In this document: piece after piece, positions 25,353 through 34,209 of the stretch
How the letters are laid out: each line of letters opens with the position of its first letter
Numbering within the stretch: the first letter of the stretch is position 1
Origin: Flavobacterium sp. KJJ
Lineage (GTDB): Bacteria > Bacteroidota > Bacteroidia > Flavobacteriales > Flavobacteriaceae
DNA length: 64,000 nucleotides
Assembly (NCBI RefSeq): GCF_000708595.2
Contig: NZ_JARP01000005.1
Span: 186,001 to 250,000, forward strand
Direction of reading: 5' to 3'
Made by a program: the position numbers and the translations under genes
Notes under the pieces: model-generated
The model's input: only the letters and a program-made list of their open reading frames with translations
The model's database searches: none
What the model was told of the DNA's origin: nothing

Positions 25353-26429
25353 ATGGAATTTTTTTGGTACGTAGTTTTAATGGGAATTTTAGCTGTTTAT
25401 ATTGTTTTAGACGGTTACGATTTTGGAGCAGGAATTATTCATTTATTTTTTGCTGATACAGAAAAAGATAAAAAAGCGATTACCAGCGCTATCGGTCCGT
25501 TTTGGGATGCCAACGAAGTTTGGATTATCGCTGCCGGGGGTGTTTTGTTTTTTGCGTTCCCAACTTTATACGCTTCTTCTTTCAGTGGCTTTTATCTGCC
25601 TTTGATTATGATTTTATGGCTTTTGATTTTCCGTGCGATCGGACTTGAAATGCGCGGTCAAGTACATCACCCGATGTGGGAAAGTATCTGGGATAAAGCT
25701 TTTGGAATTGCAAGTTTGCTTTTAGCGCTTTTCTTCGGAATTGCTTTAGGGAATATTGTTCGCGGTGTAAATCTCGGAATGGTGCAAAATGGTGTTTCTA
25801 CACAAGAACCGCATTTTTTCTTTTTGCCTTTATGGAATCCAACTTTTAGTCCGCAGGCGAATGAATTGGGAATTATAGATTGGTTTACGCTTTTCCTCGG
25901 AATCGTAAGTGTCGTTGCCTTAACGATTCACGGTGCAAACTGGATTATTTTTAAAACCAATTCGTCTTTAAATACACAACTTAAAAATGTGGTGTTTAAA
26001 CTGAATATTGTTTTACTGCTTTTGGTTTTTATTTCCTTGGGAATTTGGCACTTTATCGAACCGGAACCGTTTCATAATTTTGTCGAAAACCCTATTCTAT
26101 GGTTTTTCCCAATTATGACTTTTGTTGGAATTGCAGGTTTATTCAAAGTGCGTTCGTTTCAAAAAGACGGTCACGGATTTTTATTTTCAACCTTATTTTT
26201 AGTGGGAGGTTTTGCTTCAACAGCAGTTTCTATTTTCCCGAATGTTTTGCCATCGACGAATAAAGTAAATCCGTCCTTAACGATTTACAACACTGCCGCC
26301 GGAGAATACGGTTTAAATGCCGGATTGAGCTGGTTTTTTATCGCCTTGTTTCTGGTGATTATTTATTTCATTATTCAGTATCGCGTTTTTAGCGGTAAAA
26401 TGGATGAGGTTGGGTATGGGGAGCATTAA
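25353..26429 (+). CDS. cydB: Cytochrome bd ubiquinol oxidase subunit II
   Basis: A 358-residue membrane protein with about nine TM segments that stabilises the CydA haems. The start MEFFWYVVLMGILAVYIVLDGYDFGAGIIH carries the proton-channel aspartates, and GPFWDANEVWIIAAGG and FRAIGLEMRGQV are family motifs. It forms a dicistron with cydA. The pair lies between reduced-sulfur genes; cytochrome bd is notably resistant to sulfide, so the neighbourhood may be functional, which is inference. Confidence 0.96.
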   Translation: MEFFWYVVLMGILAVYIVLDGYDFGAGIIHLFFADTEKDKKAITSAIGPFWDANEVWIIAAGGVLFFAFPTLYASSFSGFYLPLIMILWLLIFRAIGLEMRGQVHHPMWESIWDKAFGIASLLLALFFGIALGNIVRGVNLGMVQNGVSTQEPHFFFLPLWNPTFSPQANELGIIDWFTLFLGIVSVVALTIHGANWIIFKTNSSLNTQLKNVVFKLNIVLLLLVFISLGIWHFIEPEPFHNFVENPILWFFPIMTFVGIAGLFKVRSFQKDGHGFLFSTLFLVGGFASTAVSIFPNVLPSTNKVNPSLTIYNTAAGEYGLNAGLSWFFIALFLVIIYFIIQYRVFSGKMDEVGYGEH

Positions 26430-26456
26430 TTTTTTATAAATCAATAATTTTTTTGA

Positions 26457-26963
26457 ATGGATATATTAGATTTTATATGGCATCGTGCAAATCAAGTCAG
26501 TAATAAAAAGAAAATTAGTTTTACTATTAATTTGTCTTTAGATGAAAACGAGTTTGCGGGTTTGGAAGATTTTTATAAAATTAGTATTAATGATATTGCC
26601 AAAAAATATGGATTTGATATTTATACAGATGAACGAATAAAAAAATTTGAATGTTTAATAAAAGAAATTAAATATTCAGAAGGTAATATTTTAGTTGCAA
26701 ACGCAGGTTATAATGTTGGTGATTTTAATATAATTAACTCTTTGCTTACTAAAGAAAATTTACAGATTCACACCGTTTTTATTAGGTCAGAAAAAAGGAG
26801 AAATGCTGATTTGAAGGAAGGACAGGAATTGTATAATAATCTCAATAGATGGATTGATTTTTATCCTGGCCAAATTGAAGATGTTCATCAGAAAAGGGAA
26901 GATAATTTAAAAGAAATTATAGATTACTTTCAGTCAACAAAAACTCTTATCGAAGAGGTTTAA
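26457..26963 (+). CDS. Protein of unknown function
   Basis: A 168-residue soluble protein that I do not recognise. It starts MDILDFIWHRANQVSNKKKIS, has no signal peptide or TM helix, is acidic, and contains mixed alpha/beta segments such as KISFTINLSLDENEFAG and ILVANAGYNVGDFNIINSLL; the last 40 residues look helical. It follows cydB after 27 nt in the same direction and may be co-transcribed, but its lower GC and lack of membrane segments give no link to the oxidase. A hairpin terminator follows. Confidence 0.6.
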   Translation: MDILDFIWHRANQVSNKKKISFTINLSLDENEFAGLEDFYKISINDIAKKYGFDIYTDERIKKFECLIKEIKYSEGNILVANAGYNVGDFNIINSLLTKENLQIHTVFIRSEKRRNADLKEGQELYNNLNRWIDFYPGQIEDVHQKREDNLKEIIDYFQSTKTLIEEV

Positions 26964-26981
26964 TTTTAAAAAAAAATAGCT

Positions 26982-27008
26982 CCCTCCAGTTTTAACTGGA
27001 AGTTTTTT
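26982..27008 (+). terminator. Intrinsic terminator after the unknown gene
   Basis: A CCAGTT / AACTGG stem extended by imperfect pairs and followed by six T residues, 20 nt after the stop at 26963. Confidence 0.65.
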
Positions 27009-27140
27009 ATTGAGATGGGTAGCCTTCAGCCAAATAAAGAAATTTGGCTGAAACCTATGTTTATAATTTTGTTTATCTCCAGCTAAAGCTGAGGCATTTC
27101 ATAAAAAATCTTAAAACCAAAAACATAATTTTACCCGAAT

Positions 27141-27255
27141 TTGCGTTAGGGATAGGAGCGGTATCCTTTTGTGACAAATTTTTGTTCTTGATTAAAAATG
27201 ATATTTTCTGGAATAAAAGATATAGCGGATAGCCCGGCCGGAGGAAACGCCCAAA
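27141..27255. repeat. Structured intergenic repeat, copy 3
   Basis: Carries the same ordered blocks as copy 1: TTGCGTTAGGGATAGGAGC, GGTATCCTTTT, AAAAGATATAGCGGATAG, CCCGGCC and AAACGCCCAAA, with a different and longer interior. It fills part of the 359-bp gap between 26963 and 27323, which also holds a CAGCCAAAT / ATTTGGCTG hairpin (27025-27055) and no convincing gene. Confidence 0.75.
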
Positions 27256-27322
27256 ATATTAAGATTCTATTTGTAATGAAAAAAAATCTTCTGAATCTGC
27301 CAGATCTGCGAGAGAAATAATC

Positions 27323-28105
27323 TTAAAACAAAACTTCTTTTGTAATAATATAAAATCCCATAACCAAAACAAACCAGCCAAAGATGGGCTTCAATTTAGT
27401 TCCGTCAATTTTTTTAGAAAGCTGGCTTCCGATAATCATTCCGAGCAGTGCCATGGCGGAAATACCTAATAAAAAAGGATAATTTATTGGAGTTCCGATG
27501 TATAAATCACCCCCAAAACCTATAGAAGAATTGATTGTGATGATTAAAAGTGAAGTTCCTACTGCTTGTTTCATAGGTAAATTAGCGAAAAATAAAAGAG
27601 CAGGAATAATTAAAAATCCACCTCCGGCGCCAAGAAATCCTGTTATGATTCCGACAACAAAACCTATTATGCTTAATTGAATATAATTGGTTTCTGCTTT
27701 AATTTTGGGCTGGCTTTTTCTAATCATCGAAATTGCTGCTGTAATCATCAAAACAGAAAAGATAATCATGATCAAAAAATCTTTTGAAACAGAATAAGAA
27801 GCTATTGAAAATAAGGTCGAAGCAATTTGTGGAAAAATAACTTCACGTATAATTAAAATTGAAATTACAGATGGAATCGCAAAATACAATGCCGATTTTA
27901 ATTTAAGATTTCCCATTTTATAATGACTGTAACTGCCAAACAAAGCGGTTAAACCCACAATAAATAAAGAATAAGACGTTGCCTGCTCCGGATTTACTTT
28001 AAATAAATACACTAAAATAGGAATCGTCAATATAGAACCGCCACCACCAATTAAGCCAAGCGAGATTCCGATAATGATTGAAGCAAAATATCCTAAATAT
28101 TCCAT
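27323..28105 (-). CDS. TauE/SafE-family sulfite exporter-like membrane protein
   Basis: A 260-residue protein with about eight TM helices. Both halves contain the family glycine motif: LGLIGGGGSILTIPILVYLF near the start and GFLGAGGGFLIIPALLFF about residue 160, each followed by a threonine/serine-rich QATSYS or QAVGTSLL element. TauE/SafE proteins export sulfite or sulfonates. Its promoter shares a Crp-type site with the persulfide dioxygenase operon, which fits removal of the sulfite that enzyme makes. Confidence 0.92.
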   Translation of the reverse strand: MEYLGYFASIIIGISLGLIGGGGSILTIPILVYLFKVNPEQATSYSLFIVGLTALFGSYSHYKMGNLKLKSALYFAIPSVISILIIREVIFPQIASTLFSIASYSVSKDFLIMIIFSVLMITAAISMIRKSQPKIKAETNYIQLSIIGFVVGIITGFLGAGGGFLIIPALLFFANLPMKQAVGTSLLIITINSSIGFGGDLYIGTPINYPFLLGISAMALLGMIIGSQLSKKIDGTKLKPIFGWFVLVMGFYIITKEVLF

Positions 28106-28120
28106 TGTATTTATTTTTTA

Positions 28121-28164
28121 CAAAGGTGATTCGGAAATTATGAATCTACAGTAACATTTATCAC
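28121..28164 (-). promoter_or_regulatory. Promoter with Crp/Fnr-type site of the TauE/SafE gene
   Basis: A near-consensus -7 box CACCTTTG (28128-28121) and the dyad GTGATAAATGTTAC on the minus strand (28164-28151). The distance from dyad centre to box is 29.5 bp, identical to that at 22846-22889. Confidence 0.62.
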
Positions 28165-28193
28165 AGAAGAGAATATTGATGAAAAATAATTTT

Positions 28194-28293
28194 ACCATTA
28201 AGATATTAAGTTAATTAAGATGCAGCGCTTAATTTTTCCTGAGTAAATTAAGAGGTAAAAAAGTAAGCTTAATTATCTTAATATCTTAATGGT
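28194..28293. repeat. Long inverted repeat upstream of the TauE gene
   Basis: ACCATTAAGATATTAAG (28194-28210) and CTTAATATCTTAATGGT (28277-28293) are perfect 17-bp inverted repeats; inside them AATTAAG and CTTAATT units repeat. It lies between the TauE promoter and the Crp stop codon and could act as a bulky terminator for the Crp gene. Confidence 0.65.
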
Positions 28294-28313
28294 TTAATCA
28301 AAAAAACTTAGTG

Positions 28314-28955
28314 TTAATCAGTGTAATTCGTGTTTAATAACTCAATTTGGTTTCGGTTTAATTTGACCAAACCTCGCTGTTCCATTTTTTTGAGTAATCT
28401 TGACACGACTTCCCGTGAAGTGTTTAATTCGGTTGCGATTTCTTGGTGCGAAAGTTTTACTTCAGAACAGCCACAGGCATCAGAATGTCTTTTTAAATAA
28501 AATTCTAAACGTTCATCCATAGAGCGGAAAGCAATATTATCGACAACTTCCAGTACTTCTTCAAAACGGCTTCTGTAAGTTTCTATAACAAATTCGTACC
28601 AAGATCTGTGTTCCATCATCCATTTGTCCATCATTTGCAAGGGAATCATCATGACGGAGACATCTTCTACGACCTTTGCCATGATTTGGCTTTTTTCGCT
28701 TTTGGCAGTACAAATCATCGAAATTGCACAGGCTTGACCAGGTTGTAAATAATACATTAAAAATTCGCCGCCATCTTCGCCTTCGCGATAAATTTTGATT
28801 TTTCCTTTGGTAATCAAAACCGTGTTTTTGATGTATTGTCCCGTGCGCATTAAAATCGTTCCGGCTTCAAAATCTTGCGCACTTCCGTTTTCTTCGATAG
28901 TCGAAATAAGTTCTGTAGAGAAAGTAGGGAATATGTTTTTTAATAAATTTTGCAT
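28314..28955 (-). CDS. Crp/Fnr-family transcriptional regulator
   Basis: A 213-residue regulator with an N-terminal cyclic-nucleotide-like sensor fold (about 10-120) and a C-terminal HTH with LSHQEIATELNTSREVVSRLLKKMEQRG. The sensor lacks the usual cAMP-binding arginine-serine motif, and four cysteines (76, 82, 161, 163; the last two as CGC) stand out. Its place among sulfur genes suggests that it senses a sulfur species and activates the two promoters with GTGA-N6-TTAC sites; that is inference. Confidence 0.9.
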   Translation of the reverse strand: MQNLLKNIFPTFSTELISTIEENGSAQDFEAGTILMRTGQYIKNTVLITKGKIKIYREGEDGGEFLMYYLQPGQACAISMICTAKSEKSQIMAKVVEDVSVMMIPLQMMDKWMMEHRSWYEFVIETYRSRFEEVLEVVDNIAFRSMDERLEFYLKRHSDACGCSEVKLSHQEIATELNTSREVVSRLLKKMEQRGLVKLNRNQIELLNTNYTD

Positions 28956-29340
28956 TGATTGATAGGATTATGAACCACAGATTTACGTATTGAACAGATT
29001 ATCGCAGATTTTTATTTTGTCACCATTTAAATTAATTTTTGCAAATTAATTAGTTGCAGCACTTTTATCAAAATAATATTAAAGCTTATAATTTATTACA
29101 AAGATAGCAGATTGAATTGGCATTAATTATCAGAAAACTATTTTAAGATCCTTTTTATGAAATGAAAAAATCCTATTTTCGATCGAGTTTATAGACTATA
29201 TTTTTAAAAATAGTAAGTAAATTTGTATTTCACTGATTATAATCCTTTCTCTAAAACGTTTTCTGAGAATAATAATCGAAATCGCATTTGGCAAGTTTTT
29301 AATTAATAGAAACGTCGTAATTTTACAAAAAACACATATT
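28956..29340. other. Divergent intergenic region between the Crp and rhodanese genes
   Basis: 385 bp, AT-rich, with no gene. A perfect minus-strand -7 box TATCTTTG at 29106-29099 probably serves the Crp gene, giving a leader of about 150 nt. A near-consensus TAATTTTA at 29318-29325 precedes the rhodanese start. The GTGA-N6-TTAC site found at the two sulfur promoters is absent here. Confidence 0.5.
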
Positions 29341-29652
29341 ATGAATTTATCACAAGAAGATTGGGTTGCTCAGTTAAACGCTGACGAAAATGCAGTTATA
29401 CTTGACGTAAGAACTGAAGACGAATTTAATGACGGCTATATTGAAAATGCTTTAAACATTGATATCAATAAAGGTCAAGGTTTTATTTATGAAATCGAAG
29501 AATTAGATAAAAATAAAAATTACTATGTGTATTGCCGTTCTGGAGCTAGAAGTGCTAAAGCATGTCAGATTATGAATGAATTAGGGATTAACAATGCCTA
29601 TAATCTGCTTGGTGGAATTCTGGACTGGGAAGGGGAAACCGTGAATCCATAA
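29341..29652 (+). CDS. Single-domain rhodanese (sulfurtransferase)
   Basis: A 103-residue cytoplasmic protein with one complete rhodanese fold: VILDVRTEDEFNDGYIENALNI near the start and the active-site loop YCRSGARSAKA with its persulfide-carrying cysteine. It is full length for single-domain sulfurtransferases. It is transcribed away from the Crp/Fnr gene and likely handles sulfane sulfur together with the MBL-rhodanese protein encoded about 6.5 kb away. Confidence 0.93.
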   Translation: MNLSQEDWVAQLNADENAVILDVRTEDEFNDGYIENALNIDINKGQGFIYEIEELDKNKNYYVYCRSGARSAKACQIMNELGINNAYNLLGGILDWEGETVNP

Positions 29653-29656
29653 AAAG

Positions 29657-29684
29657 AAAAAGAGGCATAAAAAAGCCTCTTTTT
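29657..29684 (+). terminator. Intrinsic terminator after the rhodanese gene
   Basis: A 10-bp stem AAAAAGAGGC / GCCTCTTTTT with an 8-nt loop and a T-rich tail. Confidence 0.8.
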
Positions 29685-29727
29685 TCGTTTAATATGCTAT
29701 TAATAACCAAACATAAATTACCAGATT

Positions 29728-31308
29728 ATGAGTTTAATACCCGAAGAATTTCAAATTAATACGCTTATAAATCAAGATACTTATCTTGTAAATGGAGAAT
29801 TAAAAAAATGGACAGGGCAAACCACACCTGTTTTTTCGACTATTTCTTCTACAGAAAAATACACGCCGACTTTATTAGGATCGATTCCGTTCATGGCAGA
29901 AAAAGAAGCCGCTGAAGTGGTTGATGCCGCAAACACTGCTTACAATAAAGGCCAAGGTTTATGGCCTACTATGAAAGTAGCTGACCGCATTAAATGCATG
30001 GAAAATTTCGTTAAGCAAATGAAAGAAACCCGCGAAGAAGTGGTAAAACTTTTGATGTGGGAAATTGGAAAAAACCTCGGCGATTCTCAAAAAGAATTTG
30101 ACAGAACGGTTGAATATATTTATGATACTATTGCCAGCTATAAGGAATTAAACGGACGCAGTTCGCATTTTGAAAAAGTCCAGGGTGTAAATGCAATGAT
30201 TCGCCGCGGACCGCTTGGCGTTGTTTTGTGTCTCGGGCCATATAATTATCCGCTTAATGAAACTTTCTCTCTGCTGATTCCTGCTTTAATTATGGGGAAT
30301 GCGGTTATTTTTAAGCCAGCAAAACATGGCGTTTTATGTATTTCGCCTTTATTAGAAGCTTTTAGAAGCAGTTTTCCTAAAGGAGTTATTAATATCGTTT
30401 ACGGACGTGGCCGTGAAGTGGCTTCTCCGATTATGAAATCTGGAAAAATTGATGTTTTGGCATTAATCGGTAACAGTAAATCGGCGATTGCTTTGCAGGA
30501 TCAGCATCCAAATAAAAACAGGCTGCGTTTGATTTTAGGTTTAGAAGCTAAAAATCCGGCGATTATTTTGCCAGACGCCGATTTAGATTTGGCGATTCAG
30601 GAATGTATTGCAGGAAGTTTGTCTTTCAACGGACAGCGCTGTACAGCTTTAAAAGTGTTATATGTTCACGAATCAATTATAGAAGAATTCAACAGACGTT
30701 TTTCTGAAAAAGTAGACGGATTATTATTTGGAAATCCGTGGGAAAACGGCGTTTCATTAACACCGCTTCCAGAGACTGATAAACCAGCCTATATTCAAGG
30801 TTTAATTGACGACGCAACTTCAAAAGGAGCAAAAATATTAAACGAAAAAGGAGGAAAACATACCGATAATTATATTTTTCCGGCGGTTTTATATCCAGTA
30901 AATAAGCAAATGAGAGTGTATCATGAAGAACAATTTGGTCCAGTAGTACCCATTATTTCTTTTAAAGATATTGATGAACCTCTAGAAGATATGGCCGAGT
31001 CAAACTATGGTCAGCAAGTGAGTTTATTCGGAAAAGACATTAAAACTTTGGCACCGCTTATCGATTCATTAGTAAATTTAGTTTGCAGAGTAAACCTCAA
31101 CAGTTCTTGCCAGAGAGGTCCAGATGCTTTCCCATTTACAGGGCGTAAAGATTCTGCAGTAGGAACTTTAAGTATTCCTGATGCATTGCGCTCTTTCTCA
31201 ATTCGTACGTTCGTAGCCTCAAAAGATATCGCTTACAATAATGAAATTTTGCAGGAATTGCTAAACAGCAAAGAATCTAATTTCATTAATACCGATTATA
31301 TTTTGTAG
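29728..31308 (+). CDS. gapN: NADP-dependent glyceraldehyde-3-phosphate dehydrogenase (non-phosphorylating)
   Basis: A 526-residue aldehyde dehydrogenase. The catalytic cysteine is in [13 protein letters not shown], the general-base glutamate in [10 protein letters not shown], and the cofactor site in [13 protein letters not shown] and VIFKPAKHG. The [24 protein letters not shown] region near the C-terminus matches GapN-type enzymes, which oxidise glyceraldehyde 3-phosphate directly to 3-phosphoglycerate and make NADPH. Another semialdehyde substrate cannot be excluded. The gene stands alone between two terminators. Confidence 0.87.
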   Translation: MSLIPEEFQINTLINQDTYLVNGELKKWTGQTTPVFSTISSTEKYTPTLLGSIPFMAEKEAAEVVDAANTAYNKGQGLWPTMKVADRIKCMENFVKQMKETREEVVKLLMWEIGKNLGDSQKEFDRTVEYIYDTIASYKELNGRSSHFEKVQGVNAMIRRGPLGVVLCLGPYNYPLNETFSLLIPALIMGNAVIFKPAKHGVLCISPLLEAFRSSFPKGVINIVYGRGREVASPIMKSGKIDVLALIGNSKSAIALQDQHPNKNRLRLILGLEAKNPAIILPDADLDLAIQECIAGSLSFNGQRCTALKVLYVHESIIEEFNRRFSEKVDGLLFGNPWENGVSLTPLPETDKPAYIQGLIDDATSKGAKILNEKGGKHTDNYIFPAVLYPVNKQMRVYHEEQFGPVVPIISFKDIDEPLEDMAESNYGQQVSLFGKDIKTLAPLIDSLVNLVCRVNLNSSCQRGPDAFPFTGRKDSAVGTLSIPDALRSFSIRTFVASKDIAYNNEILQELLNSKESNFINTDYIL

Positions 31309-31337
31309 TTATCAAGGTTATATATTAATTGTAGAAG

Positions 31338-31369
31338 CCGTCTTTTCTTTTTAGAGTAAGACGGTTTTT
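31338..31369 (+). terminator. Intrinsic terminator after gapN
   Basis: A 7-bp stem CCGTCTT / AAGACGG followed by five T residues. Confidence 0.75.
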
Positions 31370-31537
31370 CTTTTTAAAGTTGTGAGTCACTGAGATAATA
31401 AGGTTCTAAGATTTCGTTCAAATTATACTTTGGAATTTTAAATTTGGAATTTATTTTTTAAACGGATGTAACAAAAAGTTAAAAAACTCTTCTAATATCG
31501 TAATCACTATTAAATCATCAAAATCTTAAAACCAGTT

Positions 31538-33409
31538 ATGAGAAAAAAAACAGTTCAATTATTGTTAATTGCATTTTTGTTTTTAGCACAAAATAGCTTT
31601 GCTCAAGAGCTATATATGCCTAGAAATATAAAAAATGCTTACGAAAAAGGAACCCGTTCTATGGACGGAAAACCAGGGAAAAATTATTGGCAGAATCATG
31701 GAAAATACACTATGGAAATTACCGTAGATGCCAAAACAAAAATTGTAAGCGGAACAGAAACTATTGTTTATGAAAACAACAGCAGTGATACCTTAAAAAA
31801 TCTGCCTATTCGTTTTGTAAATAATCTTCATAAACCCTCCTCACCAAGAAGCGGGAATGTAAATCCAGATTTTTTAAGTGACGGATTAACTATTACTTCA
31901 CTTAAAATTGCAGATGAAGTTTATAAAGAAGACGGAAGAAAATGGGCAACAGTAGGGAATATAAAAATGAAAAAACCGGTTCCTCCACATTCTAAAGTAA
32001 CTATAAATATCGATTGGAATTATCCTTTATCAAAAGAGAGCGGGAGAGAAGGACAAATTGATGAAACTACATTTTTTGTAGCGTACAGTTATCCGCGTGT
32101 TTCTGTTTTTGATGATTACAACAAATGGGACAGATTGCCTCATACAGATCGCCAGGAGTTTTATAATGATTTTAATGATTATAGCTACTCTGTAAAAGCA
32201 CCTAAAAATTATGTGGTGTACGCAACGGGAGATTTATTAAATCCAGATGAGGTTTTAAATCCAGAGTTTGCAGCGCGTTTAAAAAAATCATACACAACTG
32301 ATGAAGTTTTGCATATTGCCAACGAGCAGGAAATGAAAAGCGGTGCAGTAACCAAACAAAACGATTGGAATGTTTGGAAATTTGAAGCTAAAAATATTTC
32401 AGACGTTTGTTTCGGACTTAGCGATCATTATTTATGGGATGCAAGCAGTGTTATAGTAGACAAAAAAGCAAATCGTCGCGCAAGTGTTCAGGCTGCATAT
32501 GATGTAAAAGGAACTGATTTTGTAAATTCAGTAAAAAACAATCAATATGCATTAGATTGGTTTTCGAACAATTGGCCGGGAGTTCCGTATCCTTTTTCTA
32601 AAATGACAGCGTTTCAAGGTTTTGCTGATATGGAATATCCAATGATGTGTAACGACTCTCAAATGGGAGATCCTGTTTTTGCACAATTGGTTCAGGATCA
32701 TGAAGTAGCGCATACGTATTTTCCTTTTTATATGGGAATTAACGAATCGCGTTATGCTTTTATGGATGAAGGATGGGCTACTACTTTTGAATATTTAATT
32801 GGAATTGCTGAACACGGTAAAGAAGCAGCAGATAAATTCTACAAAGAATTTCGTGTTAAACAATACATCAACGATGCTTCAACAGAAGAAGATCAGCCGA
32901 TAATCTCAATGTCATCTCAAGTTTCAGATGCAGGTTATGGAAATAATTCATATGGTAAGGCATCTCTTTCGTATATCGCTTTAAAAGATTTGCTAGGAGA
33001 CGATTTATTCAAAAAAGCATTACACGCATACATGGAAAATTGGAATGGGAAGCACCCAATTCCGTGGGATTATTTTAATTCTATTAATTCAGCATCAGGA
33101 AAAAATCTGAATTGGTTTTTCAATAACTGGTTTTTTACAAACAACTATATTGATGTTTCAGTAAAAAGTGTTGCAAAAAATACAGTTTCAATTGAAAATG
33201 TTGGTGGTTTTGCCATTCCATTTGACGTAAATATCGTTTACGCAGATAATTCAACAGAAACAATTCACCAGACACCGGCTGTTTGGCAAGCCAATCAAAA
33301 GTTGGCAACAATTGATGTAAAAAGCAAAAAACAAATCAAACAAATTACAGTTGACGGAGGTATTTTTATGGATGCAACTCCAGCAAATAATTCTTGGTCA
33401 GTAAAGTAA
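31538..33409 (+). CDS. Secreted M1-family zinc metallopeptidase
   Basis: A 623-residue exported aminopeptidase-like enzyme: signal peptide ending NSFAQ, a beta-rich N-terminal domain (about 45-240), then the gluzincin domain with the zinc motif QDHEVAHTYFPFYMGINESRYAFMDEGW, where HEVAH and the glutamate of NESR bind zinc. The usual GAMEN exopeptidase motif is replaced by GFADMEYP, and the very C-terminal domain is short, so exact specificity is uncertain. It is followed by its own terminator. Confidence 0.9.
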   Translation: MRKKTVQLLLIAFLFLAQNSFAQELYMPRNIKNAYEKGTRSMDGKPGKNYWQNHGKYTMEITVDAKTKIVSGTETIVYENNSSDTLKNLPIRFVNNLHKPSSPRSGNVNPDFLSDGLTITSLKIADEVYKEDGRKWATVGNIKMKKPVPPHSKVTINIDWNYPLSKESGREGQIDETTFFVAYSYPRVSVFDDYNKWDRLPHTDRQEFYNDFNDYSYSVKAPKNYVVYATGDLLNPDEVLNPEFAARLKKSYTTDEVLHIANEQEMKSGAVTKQNDWNVWKFEAKNISDVCFGLSDHYLWDASSVIVDKKANRRASVQAAYDVKGTDFVNSVKNNQYALDWFSNNWPGVPYPFSKMTAFQGFADMEYPMMCNDSQMGDPVFAQLVQDHEVAHTYFPFYMGINESRYAFMDEGWATTFEYLIGIAEHGKEAADKFYKEFRVKQYINDASTEEDQPIISMSSQVSDAGYGNNSYGKASLSYIALKDLLGDDLFKKALHAYMENWNGKHPIPWDYFNSINSASGKNLNWFFNNWFFTNNYIDVSVKSVAKNTVSIENVGGFAIPFDVNIVYADNSTETIHQTPAVWQANQKLATIDVKSKKQIKQITVDGGIFMDATPANNSWSVK

Positions 33410-33430
33410 TTTTTTTTATTTAATATATAT

Positions 33431-33468
33431 AAAACCGTCTTTTTCAATAGAATAAGATGGTTTTTTTT
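33431..33468 (+). terminator. Intrinsic terminator after the M1 peptidase gene
   Basis: Stem AAAACCGTCTT / AAGATGGTTTT (one G-T pair) followed by further T residues; its core matches the gapN terminator. Confidence 0.75.
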
Positions 33469-33499
33469 ATAGTTTTTATTTTAGTAAGAAAATATGGGA

Positions 33500-33536
33500 T
33501 TCCGTAAAATAGTATGGAAATTAAAAGTTATGTTTG
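33500..33536 (+). promoter_or_regulatory. Promoter with TAYGGNWTTCCR motif upstream of the 33561 gene
   Basis: TATGGGATTCCGTAAAATA ends at 33511 and its TTCC begins exactly 29 nt upstream of the perfect -7 box TATGTTTG (33529-33536). The same arrangement precedes four transcripts in the 44-56 kb region. Confidence 0.55.
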
Positions 33537-33560
33537 CAGAAATTTAAAAACTCGCAATTA

Positions 33561-34175
33561 ATGAAAAAGCCCCTAATTCTCATTATTTTATTGCTTTGTT
33601 TTAAAAGTTTTGCTCAAAACGATCCCAAAATCGCATTTCAGAAAAGCAGATATGATCTTGCTTTATCCTGTTATAAAAAAGCAGACTTTAAAAAAGCACT
33701 TGATTTGTTCTCTGTAGCATCTAGAATTAAACCCGAAAACGAAGTAGGCAGAGAGTCCATCAAAAAAGTAGATTCCTTAAAAATTATTTTAAGGAAAAAC
33801 ATTTTGGATAAAGCCATCGGAACTTGGAAAATGGCTGGAGATAAACCCGTTTGGTCTTCTACAGCGACTGATAATTCGACTAAAGAAATTGATGAATTTG
33901 TCGAAATTACTCAAAATCAGATTTCATTTTATGAAGTGGATAAAGAGACAAAAACGAAAAAGTTACTACATTCAGAAGCGTTAGTTTATTACAATAAGGA
34001 TGCTTCAGATGCTGTTTTTTCAGATGTCATTCTTTCTGACGGAACTATTTGGAGTTGTTTGCTGAGTGAAGATTCAAATACATTGCATGTAATTAATATT
34101 GCCAAAAAAGATGAAACTGGAGTTCAAAAAATAACCAGTGACAATCTGGAACACTTTTATACTAGAGTAAAATAA
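33561..34175 (+). CDS. Secreted protein with TPR-like N-terminus, function unknown
   Basis: I start at MKKPLILIILLLCF (33561), nine codons inside the longest frame; this gives a normal signal peptide ending SFAQ and places the start 24 nt after the -7 box. The mature 190 residues open with one or two TPR-like helices (SRYDLALSCYKKADFKKALDLFSVASRIKPEN) followed by a beta-rich domain with KAIGTWKMAG, reminiscent of lipocalin-like folds. No function can be given. Confidence 0.72.
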   Translation: MKKPLILIILLLCFKSFAQNDPKIAFQKSRYDLALSCYKKADFKKALDLFSVASRIKPENEVGRESIKKVDSLKIILRKNILDKAIGTWKMAGDKPVWSSTATDNSTKEIDEFVEITQNQISFYEVDKETKTKKLLHSEALVYYNKDASDAVFSDVILSDGTIWSCLLSEDSNTLHVINIAKKDETGVQKITSDNLEHFYTRVK

Positions 34176-34177
34176 TT

Positions 34178-34207
34178 AAAAGGGAATCAATGGTGATTCC
34201 CTTTTTT
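34178..34207. terminator. Bidirectional terminator between convergent genes
   Basis: An 11-bp stem AAAAGGGAATC / GATTCCCTTTT, with 6-nt loop and T runs in both directions. Confidence 0.8.
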
Positions 34208-34209
34208 AT

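Noticed and set aside
27044..27232. Open frame of 62 codons in the gap after the cydB-linked gene
   Set aside because: It runs through the CAGCCAAAT hairpin and into structured repeat copy 3, so its reading frame is explained by repeat sequence.
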